From NCBI GenBank assembly GCA_009885605.1, contig VFKK01000005.1, positions 1 through 19,599 of the forward strand: 19,599 nt of DNA. The letters run 5' to 3'. This DNA comes from Cyclobacteriaceae bacterium (GTDB lineage Bacteria > Bacteroidota > Bacteroidia > Cytophagales > Cyclobacteriaceae). Under the pieces are notes generated by a model that saw only the letters and a list, made by a program, of their open reading frames with translations, had not been told where the DNA came from and did not search any database. Position 1 is the first letter of the stretch; the number at the start of each line of letters is the position of its first letter. The position numbers and the translations under genes were made by a program. Shown piece after piece: positions 13,355 to 19,599 of the stretch.

Positions 13355-14470
13355 TTAAAAAGGCCTTCCGTGCGTATTTTGGATTATTTGCTTCGCAAAA
13401 AACGGGATATTCTTGATCAGCTTTCTGGTTAAAACAGAAGCACTCTTTGCACCGAATAGTTTTTGGACAGTTCTCCCAACCCAAAGTCGGGTTTGAAATT
13501 CTTTTCGCCAGGCACTCTCGTACATCGATTCAATTTCTTGCCTGTTAGTTCCTTTTATGATCGCCTCAGCAGCCATTTTACCTGAATGGATAGCGATCGC
13601 CATCCCGTTTCCGCAGAGGGGAGTAATCAGCCCTGCAGAATCTCCGGCCATAAGAATATGATCCTCAACCGGATTTTTTGGCTCAAAATTGATTTCATTG
13701 ATTACTTCGGGCTTTTCGAAGAGAAATTCGCTTTCAGTAAACAGGCCTTTCAGAACCGGATTTTTCCAGAGAATTTCCCTCTCCATTTCTTCCACTGACC
13801 CAAATTGGCGAAGGTGATCCCTGCTACCCAGATAGCAAAGGTTAAATTTGTCTTCTTCGATGGAATTTATCCCGCAGTAGCCTCCCTCAAAATTATGAAG
13901 CGCAACGACAGCTCGTTCGAAGTCAGTTTTGATATGATACTTAACCCCTATGAAAGGACTCCGAATTTGAATAAACGGTCGCTTCATCACTTTATCCAGA
14001 CGTGATCGCTTCCCAAAAGCTCCAATTACTTGCCTCGCCGAAATCTGGGATTGATCAGAAAGAACCAACTGGAATTCATCTGCATTTTCCTCAAAAGTAT
14101 AATCAACGACTTGGGTACCGATTCGGAATTTCACTCCAAAACTCAGAGCCTGTCTGTACATAAAGTCATCAAGCACATAGCGGCTGATGCCAAATCCTCC
14201 AAGGTCAAGCGGGATTTTGACCCCATTCCCAGCTGTGTCTGTGAATAAAAAGCTTTTTATCTCAGGCAGGTCGTAATCCAAAGGCAAAAGACTTTCCCTT
14301 TTCAAGAAATCCACCGCTTCATTGGACACATATTCTCCACAAACCCGGTGAAACGGATACTGCTTTTTCTCTACCAAAAGGACATCGTGTCCGCTTTTGG
14401 CAAGTAAACTTGCAGAAACCAGTCCGGCAAGTCCGCCCCCTATTACTACTATATCTTGTTTGGGTTCCAA
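13355..14470 (-). CDS. FAD-dependent oxidoreductase, geranylgeranyl reductase/hydroxylase-like
   Basis: 371 residues. The FAD-binding Rossmann motif is VVIGGGLAGL (Gly11-Gly16) with Glu34 in VLLVEKK. RVCGEYVSNEA at 42-52 and GDSAGLITPLCGNGMAIA from 276 are typical of the COG0644 (FixC/geranylgeranyl reductase) group, also found beside polyketide genes. It could hydroxylate the aromatic ring or reduce double bonds of a prenyl chain; the sequence does not decide. The start is TTG (14470): no ATG or GTG lies nearby in frame before the FAD motif and a TGA lies five codons upstream. AAAGG sits 7 bases upstream, supporting the TTG. It converges with UbiA. Confidence 0.9.
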   Translation of the reverse strand: MEPKQDIVVIGGGLAGLVSASLLAKSGHDVLLVEKKQYPFHRVCGEYVSNEAVDFLKRESLLPLDYDLPEIKSFLFTDTAGNGVKIPLDLGGFGISRYVLDDFMYRQALSFGVKFRIGTQVVDYTFEENADEFQLVLSDQSQISARQVIGAFGKRSRLDKVMKRPFIQIRSPFIGVKYHIKTDFERAVVALHNFEGGYCGINSIEEDKFNLCYLGSRDHLRQFGSVEEMEREILWKNPVLKGLFTESEFLFEKPEVINEINFEPKNPVEDHILMAGDSAGLITPLCGNGMAIAIHSGKMAAEAIIKGTNRQEIESMYESAWRKEFQTRLWVGRTVQKLFGAKSASVLTRKLIKNIPFFAKQIIQNTHGRPF

Positions 14471-14579
14471 TTGATTGCCTTTAATTCAGGGATTAAACCG
14501 TTTATCAAATATTAAGTTTATCAGATGACTCATACCAGAAAATGAAAGTTTATTTATTTTCTAATCAAAACTATTCACG

Positions 14580-17108
14580 ATGAAAACCACATTACCCAAA
14601 TTACTAAGGAGATTAACTTTAATCCTCAGTGTACTGGGAATCTTGATTTATTCCCAAGACTCTTTTGCGCAAAAGAAAAAGAAAAAAGATACTCCGGCAT
14701 CCACGACGGTCATTCCTCCGGCCCGCCCTCAAAATGGTCCACCTGCAACCGGTCCAAAACCCTACAAGGAAGTAATCACTGCAAAAGCAAAATCGAAGGA
14801 AGGACTTTTCAAAGTTCACCAAATCGAAAATAAGTTCTTCTATGAAATCCCTGATTCTCTGCTTGGCAGAGATATGTTGATGGTGACCACAATCGCCAAA
14901 ACTGCAGATGGAATAGGATATGGCGGAGAGCGTACCAATACCCTGATGCTAAGATGGGAAAAAAACAACGACGATATCCTGCTGAAAGTAGTATCCGTCA
15001 ATAACTACGCAGCCGATTCTTTGCCAATCGCAACTGCAGTAAAAAACTCCAACCTGGAGCCGATCCTGCAGAAATTCGATATCAAATCCAGAGGAACTGA
15101 TTCCACCGGGATTGTAATCGAGGTAACAGATTTGTTTAACAAGGATGTGCAGGCACTTGGATTACAGCGTAACCGTCGTACCGAATACAAAGTCAGCAGA
15201 CTGGATCCGGATCGTACCTACATTGAGCATATCCATACCTACCCGATCAACATCGAGGCGAGATATGTTTTGACTTATGCAGCTGCCGAGCCGCCATCAA
15301 ACAGCTCAACAGGATTGATCACTTTGGAAATGAACTCATCCATGATTCTTCTTCCTTCAGAGCCAATGATGCAAAGACTTTCGGACAGAAGAGTGGGCTG
15401 GTTCAGCAGATCAATTGTTGATTATGGAGCTGAAGCTCAAAAAGCCTCTACCCGAACGTTTCTGGATCGCTGGAGACTTGAGGTAAATGAAGAAGACATC
15501 GAGAAATTCAAAAGAGGCGAGTTAGTCGAGCCTAAGAAGCAGATCGTTTATTACATCGATCCGGCTACGCCAAAGCAATGGGTGCCTCATTTGATTGCGG
15601 GTGTTGAAGATTGGCAAAAAGCTTTCGAAGCAGCCGGTTTCAAAAATGCCATCATTGCCAAAGAAGCTCCTACTCCGGCTGAAGATCCAACCTGGAGTCC
15701 GGAAGATGCACGCTATTCTGTGATCAGATACTTCGCTTCTGATATTCAGAATGCTTACGGGCCTCACGTTTCCGATCCAAGATCCGGTGAGATTTTGGAG
15801 TCTGATATAGGTTGGTATCACAATGTGATGAACCTGCTTAGAAACTGGTTCTTCATCCAAACAGCGGCTATCAATCCGGCAGCAAGAAATGTCCAGTTTG
15901 ACGATGAAGTAATGGGCCGATTGGTACGTTTTGTATCCTCTCACGAGGTAGGACACACGCTCGGTTTACCACACAACTTTGGATCTTCTCATGCCTATCC
16001 TGTGGATAAACTCAGAGATCCTGTTTTCACCAAGGAAATGGGAACCGCTCCATCTTTGATGGACTATGCACGATTTAATTACATCGCACAGCCGGAAGAT
16101 GCCGGAGTAAGTTTGATGCCGGAAGTGGGCCCTTATGATAAATATGCAATCGCTTGGGGCTACAGACCAATTCCGGATGCAAAAACTCCGGAAGAAGAGC
16201 AAAAGACACTTGACGAGTGGATTTTAGCGAAAAAGGGCGACCCAGTCTACAGATACGGACGTCAGGGAAACAACTATGATCCAACCACTCAAAGTGAGGA
16301 TCTGGGAGATGATGCTATGAAAGCTTCTGATTATGGAATCAAAAACCTGAAGCGAATCATGCCAAACCTGATGGAATGGACGGCTGAAGAAGATAAGCCA
16401 TTCAAAGGATATGAGGATTTGTCTGAAATGTACGGTCAGGTAATCGGCCAATACAACAGATACATGGGTCACGTGAGAACCAACATTGGTGGTGTCATGG
16501 AAATCTACAAATCATCCGGTCAAGAAGAAGCAGTCTACACGCATACCTCAAAAGAAATACAGAAATCAGCAGTTGCATTCCTGAACAAAGAATTGTTCGC
16601 CACTCCGACCTGGTTGATGGATGATTCCATAATAGCTCGAATTGGTGATTTCGGTGCACTGGAAAGAGTTCGTGGTGCACAGGTGACAACACTTAACGGG
16701 ATTCTGGAATGGGGCAGACTTGGAAGAGTAATCGAAAATGAAGCGCTGAATGGAAATGATGCCTACAAAATCACCGAGCTATTCGATGATCTGAGAAAAG
16801 GAATCTGGACAGAACTGGCTTCCGGCAGAACTATCGACGTACACAGAAGATCTCTTCAGCGTGCGCATATCGAGCGATTGGAACTGATGCTGACAGGTGA
16901 AGTGGCACCGCTTCCGGCTGCATTCAGAGGATTTGCAGGTCCGCAAATCGACGCTTCCCAATCTGATATCAGACCGATGGCAAGGGGAGAATTCAAAACC
17001 TTGCAAAGAGAAATAAGAGCAGCAATTCCTAGAACTTCGGATAGAATGTCGAAGCTTCATTTGGAAGATGCTTTGGAAAGAATCAACAAAATTCTTGATC
17101 CTCAGTAA
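14580..17108 (+). CDS. Secreted zinc-dependent metalloprotease (DUF5118-DUF5117-DUF4953 type)
   Basis: 842 residues. The signal peptide is about residues 1-30 with a likely cut at SFA|Q, followed by a KKKKK run and a Pro-rich linker. Order: DUF5118-like (about 58-105), DUF5117-like (about 110-300), then the protease with ISDI-type sheet and the zinc motif HEVGHTLGLPH (residues 455-465: ligands His455, His459, His465, base Glu456). A Met-turn SLMDYARFN has Met494, 29 residues after the third His, as in metzincins. The C-terminal 250 residues (DUF4953) contain long helices. It acts in the periplasm or outside. This family is abundant in Bacteroidota; substrates are unknown. The gene is alone, with 109 bases upstream and its own terminator. 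Confidence 0.95.
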   Translation: MKTTLPKLLRRLTLILSVLGILIYSQDSFAQKKKKKDTPASTTVIPPARPQNGPPATGPKPYKEVITAKAKSKEGLFKVHQIENKFFYEIPDSLLGRDMLMVTTIAKTADGIGYGGERTNTLMLRWEKNNDDILLKVVSVNNYAADSLPIATAVKNSNLEPILQKFDIKSRGTDSTGIVIEVTDLFNKDVQALGLQRNRRTEYKVSRLDPDRTYIEHIHTYPINIEARYVLTYAAAEPPSNSSTGLITLEMNSSMILLPSEPMMQRLSDRRVGWFSRSIVDYGAEAQKASTRTFLDRWRLEVNEEDIEKFKRGELVEPKKQIVYYIDPATPKQWVPHLIAGVEDWQKAFEAAGFKNAIIAKEAPTPAEDPTWSPEDARYSVIRYFASDIQNAYGPHVSDPRSGEILESDIGWYHNVMNLLRNWFFIQTAAINPAARNVQFDDEVMGRLVRFVSSHEVGHTLGLPHNFGSSHAYPVDKLRDPVFTKEMGTAPSLMDYARFNYIAQPEDAGVSLMPEVGPYDKYAIAWGYRPIPDAKTPEEEQKTLDEWILAKKGDPVYRYGRQGNNYDPTTQSEDLGDDAMKASDYGIKNLKRIMPNLMEWTAEEDKPFKGYEDLSEMYGQVIGQYNRYMGHVRTNIGGVMEIYKSSGQEEAVYTHTSKEIQKSAVAFLNKELFATPTWLMDDSIIARIGDFGALERVRGAQVTTLNGILEWGRLGRVIENEALNGNDAYKITELFDDLRKGIWTELASGRTIDVHRRSLQRAHIERLELMLTGEVAPLPAAFRGFAGPQIDASQSDIRPMARGEFKTLQREIRAAIPRTSDRMSKLHLEDALERINKILDPQ

Positions 17109-17125
17109 AAACTAAGTATTCATTG

Positions 17126-17153
17126 AAGGGCGTCCGTTGGGCGCCCTTTTTTT
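17126..17153 (+). terminator. Intrinsic terminator of the metalloprotease gene
   Basis: Ten-pair stem aagggcgtcc / gggcgccctt (17126-17135 and 17139-17148, one G-T pair) with a 3-base loop, then seven T (17147-17153). GC-rich stem and long T run make it a strong terminator. Confidence 0.92.
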
Positions 17154-17197
17154 GTGTCTACTTAATTTCTTTAATTTAGATCAGCAAACTTCAACTA

Positions 17198-17608
17198 ATG
17201 GTAACCCCGGATTCAATTCTACTTAGTCACAAGCTCCGCGTCACTGATTGCAGAGTGGACATTATTCACCAGTTTCTGGATAAGCAAGTCGCTTTGGCGC
17301 ACGCAGATTTAGAAGATACGTTGAATAATAAATTTGATCGGGTAACGATTTATCGAACACTGAAAACTTTTTTGGACAAAGACCTAATTCACAAAGTCTT
17401 GGATGATAGTGGTGCAACCAAATATGCCCTTTGCTCTCAAGACGATCATCACGATCATAGCCATGAGCATGTCCATTTCAAATGTGAGATTTGTGGGGAA
17501 ACAACCTGCCTGGAATCTATCAGCCTTCCGGCGATAAAATTACCGACCGGTTTTCTAAAAAAAGAAATGAATTTACTCGTGCAGGGTATCTGCGAGAAAT
17601 GCCACTAG
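17198..17608 (+). CDS. Fur-family metal-responsive repressor
   Basis: 136 residues. The winged helix is at about 10-80 with recognition helix DRVTIYRTLKTF (47-58), a hallmark of Fur/Zur/PerR. The metal part has the His-rich HHDHSHEHVHF (84-94), a first CxxC at Cys96/Cys99 and a second at Cys132/Cys135, which bind the structural zinc, plus Cys104. It represses metal or stress genes in response to iron, zinc or peroxide; the sequence does not say which metal, although the His count suits zinc or iron. No Fur box-like palindrome is evident nearby. It lies 89 bases after the protease stop, past its terminator. Its stop overlaps the opposite-strand gene by CTAG. Confidence 0.95.
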   Translation: MVTPDSILLSHKLRVTDCRVDIIHQFLDKQVALAHADLEDTLNNKFDRVTIYRTLKTFLDKDLIHKVLDDSGATKYALCSQDDHHDHSHEHVHFKCEICGETTCLESISLPAIKLPTGFLKKEMNLLVQGICEKCH

Positions 17609-17835
17609 TACTCAACAGGATCAGGTCTCTTACTTGTTTTGGGCATATCAGAAGGCCAAATCACCCCAGGAGGTAAATCAATTTTTGGAGGACTGAAATT
17701 TTCGATACCTCCATCTCCTTCGTCTCCGCTGCTATTACCACGTCTGAAGGAGTTTTTGGTCAAGGTAGCAACGAAGTAAATTAATATTACATATGCTACC
17801 CCACACAAGATCAAATCAATTACTAAACTGCTCAT
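17605..17835 (-). CDS. Small single-pass membrane protein, unknown function
   Basis: 76 residues starting MSSLVIDLILCGVAYVILIY, one membrane helix at about 4-26, then a polar tail (SFRRGNSSGDEGDGGIENFS) and a Pro-rich end with DLPPGVIWPSD. ATG start at 17835. It overlaps the Fur gene by the palindrome CTAG, which serves as TAG stop on both strands. No family is recognised. Membrane helix plus disordered tail fits a small accessory membrane protein. The protein-like profile makes it likely real. Confidence 0.75.
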   Translation of the reverse strand: MSSLVIDLILCGVAYVILIYFVATLTKNSFRRGNSSGDEGDGGIENFSPPKIDLPPGVIWPSDMPKTSKRPDPVEY

Positions 17836-17934
17836 CGCTAAAAATTTTGATATAAGTTAAAGGAATACTGTTTTTAAATCAATGAGTTAGCCCAAATGTT
17901 TCTCAAAAGAACCTGATTTTATGATTTTATACGG

Positions 17935-17966
17935 CTTGTTTAATCCCAAGGATACTTGGATATTTG
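17935..17966 (+). promoter_or_regulatory. Candidate Bacteroidota promoter for the YcxB-like gene
   Basis: CTTG (17935-17938), then 20 bases, then GATATTTG (17959-17966), close to the Bacteroidota TTTG-N19/20-TAnnTTTG pattern (7 of 8 in the second box). It ends 20 bases before the ATG at 17987. Confidence 0.4.
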
Positions 17967-17986
17967 CGCTCTGAAATTGAAAAAGG

Positions 17987-18460
17987 ATGATTATTAAAAC
18001 AAAAAAATACCAATTACCGACCGGAACCTACATCAAAATGGGTTTGATCAATATAATTAAAGAGCAATGGTGGGTGATTTTAATTGCTTTGGCCATTTGC
18101 TTGGGATTCTTCTGGATTGCTTCTATTTGGTGGTTTATCGGTGCGATCATTGCTTATGGTCTCTACGTCCTTTTTTGGGCTATCCAGTTTACCGGTGTCA
18201 CCCAAATGGAGCAGAATAAGGTAATCTTCGAAAAGCTCTCCTATGAGATCGACAGCCGCCAGATTTTGATGAAGCTCAATGTAAGAGAGGGTATGCCTGT
18301 TCAATGGAATATGATCAAGCGGGTAGAAATGACCAAAGACGCATATGTTCTATATATGTCAAAAGCTCAGTTTATTCATCTTCCTTTCAGAATATTCAAC
18401 TCAGACAATGAGCGGAAATTCATGGAAACAATTCTGAAAAGAAAAGAACTGATTAAATAA
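17987..18460 (+). CDS. YcxB-like membrane protein
   Basis: 157 residues. The start MIIKTKKYQLPTGTYIK is a short strand segment, followed by two membrane helices (about 32-50 and 52-70: WWVILIALAICLGFF and WWFIGAIIAYGLYVLFW). The soluble C-terminal half has a beta-rich domain with VQWNMIKRVEMTKDAYVLYM and IHLPFRIF, matching the YcxB-like pattern in which a Trp precedes an Ile and a later Leu-Pro. The family is common but of unknown role. The start ATG is directly preceded by AAAAGG, closer than usual; no alternative is better since the N-terminal segment is part of the fold. A convergent terminator follows after 117 bases. Confidence 0.82.
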   Translation: MIIKTKKYQLPTGTYIKMGLINIIKEQWWVILIALAICLGFFWIASIWWFIGAIIAYGLYVLFWAIQFTGVTQMEQNKVIFEKLSYEIDSRQILMKLNVREGMPVQWNMIKRVEMTKDAYVLYMSKAQFIHLPFRIFNSDNERKFMETILKRKELIK

Positions 18461-18577
18461 TAAGGGCTGGAAGACGACCGGTGACGGATGACGGAAGTAG
18501 CCATTTTGATAGATTTAAATGAATTTTATGCCGATTTATCTTTTACTAGTTCAAATAGCGTAAAGTCTCTACTTATA

Positions 18578-18615
18578 AAAAAGCCCTCTGAATATTTAAA
18601 TTCAGAGGGCTTTTT
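18578..18615. terminator. Bidirectional terminator between YcxB-like and S41 genes
   Basis: Perfect 16-bp inverted repeat aaaaagccctctgaat / attcagagggcttttt with a 6-base loop. A/T runs flank both sides, so it can end transcripts from both convergent genes. Confidence 0.95.
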
Positions 18616-18627
18616 CTTGTTTCATTA

Positions 18628-19599
18628 TTATTGAAGCTGTTTGAGAATCAATTCAATCGCTTTGTCCAGTTGATTTTGATTTCCTTTCAGTCGGTCTACA
18701 AACCCCTCATCGACCCGCACATCTGGAGTGACGCCATCCTTTTCAAGGTTTCTGCCATCCAGCGTATAGCAACCCCAGGCCGGAAGTCGGTAGAATGAGC
18801 CATCCACAAGGCCAGCGCCGGACGTGAAAATAATCCAGCGGTAGGTTTCAGTTCCTACAACTGTACCAAGTCCTAGTTCTTTGAAGCCCTGAGCCGTCAT
18901 CTCGGCATCGGAAAGAGATTGTTCATTGATCAAAAGGACGATTGGGCGATCTGCAGGTGAAAAGTTAGGTTGATTGGTGAGTTTTCCATCCCGGTATTTC
19001 CATTGCAAATAACTTTTCTGACTGAGGAAATTCAACACTTGATCGTGAACATTTCCACCAGTATTGTACCTCAAGTCAAGAATTAAACCTTCCCGGTTTC
19101 CCTTTTGTGAAACCATCTCCTGTAAAAAATGCTCCAATTGCTCTCCGCTCATATTTTTCATGTGGACATAGGAGATTCTATCTGAAGACTTCTTATCCAC
19201 GTAAGCTTCATTTTCATCCATCCACTCATCATAAAGTCCGGTTTTCATCTCATTGAATGAAACCGGGTGAGTTTTGAATTTCACTTCTTTTCCGGCTCTG
19301 GTAAATGTCAGATTAAGCTCTTCCGGCATGGAGGGAGCCAGGAAATAGTACTCACGATTTTGGGACTTATCCACTCGAATACCATTGACGGCAATCAATT
19401 CATCCCCAGGCAAGATCGGCATCGGATCCAAATCCGCCGGACTGTTTCTGAGAATTCGATTTACACGGTAGGGATTTTCCTCATCAAAGACAATTCCTGA
19501 TGTCATAGTTTTACCACCAAAATATAGTTTCTCTTCATCACCTGTAGAGCTGAATCCGAAATGGGAGGTGTTTAATTCTCCCAGCATGTCATTGAAAAT
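18628..19599 (-). CDS. Tricorn-like S41 serine protease (5' partial)
   Basis: C-terminal part, at least 323 residues, of a tricorn-type protease, which is normally over 1000 residues with beta-propellers ahead. Open frame continues to the right edge, so the Met at 19587 is internal; IFND precedes it. Seen: GELNTSH (Ser-His pair, as in tricorn Ser745-His746), a PDZ domain with PILPGDELIAVNGIRVD (about residues 58-74 from that Met), LILDLRYNTGGNV, and the active SDAE (Ser226, Asp227), then LEKDGVTPD (Glu282). All catalytic residues are present. The protein is probably periplasmic or surface-bound, degrading peptides. The gene ends just before the bidirectional terminator. Confidence 0.93.
   Translation of the reverse strand: MFNDMLGELNTSHFGFSSTGDEEKLYFGGKTMTSGIVFDEENPYRVNRILRNSPADLDPMPILPGDELIAVNGIRVDKSQNREYYFLAPSMPEELNLTFTRAGKEVKFKTHPVSFNEMKTGLYDEWMDENEAYVDKKSSDRISYVHMKNMSGEQLEHFLQEMVSQKGNREGLILDLRYNTGGNVHDQVLNFLSQKSYLQWKYRDGKLTNQPNFSPADRPIVLLINEQSLSDAEMTAQGFKELGLGTVVGTETYRWIIFTSGAGLVDGSFYRLPAWGCYTLDGRNLEKDGVTPDVRVDEGFVDRLKGNQNQLDKAIELILKQLQ

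Noticed and set aside
15522..15956. 144-codon minus-strand frame inside the metalloprotease gene
   Set aside because: It is complementary to the conserved zinc-protease region and has no independent features.
17151..17179. TTTG-N17-TAATTTAG before the Fur gene
   Set aside because: The spacing is too short and the second box is imperfect; it also overlaps the preceding terminator.
18488..18634. 48-codon frame on the plus strand after the YcxB-like gene
   Set aside because: It runs straight through the 16-bp terminator hairpin and into the end of the S41 gene, so it is very likely chance.

Overview
The window looks like chromosomal DNA of a Bacteroidota bacterium, most likely order Cytophagales and close to Cyclobacteriaceae (Algoriphagus-like). 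This is inferred from the AT-leaning base composition, the sparse Shine-Dalgarno sites, lipoproteins with an acidic stretch just after the lipid cysteine, and the gene content: a DUF3127 protein, a membrane-anchored MutS-like ATPase, a DUF5117/DUF5118-type metalloprotease and a tricorn-like S41 protease. No rRNA, tRNA, CRISPR array, insertion sequence or phage module was seen. The genes are intact, except the first and last, which are cut by the window edges.

Layout. 1-1845 (+): end of a class-3-like aldehyde dehydrogenase, then a lipoprotein alpha/beta hydrolase. 1849-1868: two-way terminator. 1880-2690 (-): an ECF sigma factor followed, with a 26-base overlap, by a 77-residue candidate minimal anti-sigma protein. 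3037-3858 (+): a DUF3127 protein with an SSB-like acidic tail and an acidic hypothetical protein. 3855-7769 (-): MutS-like membrane ATPase, DUF5670 mini membrane protein, purK, purE and an unlisted 49-residue membrane protein. 7897-9663 (+): a 58-residue unknown protein, a lipoprotein with a repeated cysteine motif, and an iodotyrosine-deiodinase-like flavoprotein. 9681-14470: MscS channel, methyltransferase and type III polyketide synthase (-), UbiA prenyltransferase (+), FAD oxidoreductase (-). 14580-17108 (+): large secreted zinc metalloprotease. 17198-18460: Fur-family regulator, small membrane protein on the other strand, YcxB-like protein. 18628-19599 (-): tricorn-like S41 protease, 5' end outside the window.

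The strongest candidate for an undescribed system is 10577-14470. A type III polyketide synthase with a full Cys-His-Asn triad overlaps a methyltransferase by 4 bases and sits head to head with a UbiA-type prenyltransferase, next to a geranylgeranyl-reductase/hydroxylase-like flavoprotein. Together they could make a methylated, oxidised and prenylated phenolic lipid or quinone that stays in the membrane. The MscS channel gene follows in the same direction and may be cotranscribed.

The second notable item is the flavoprotein at 8986-9663. It keeps the Glu, Tyr and Lys that hold the iodotyrosine amino-acid group in animal iodotyrosine deiodinase. Other points of note are two hairpins lying directly in front of start codons (purK and the deiodinase-like gene), convergent gene pairs that share stop codons through a 4-base palindrome, and three small proteins (49, 56 and 58 residues) that a length cut-off would miss.
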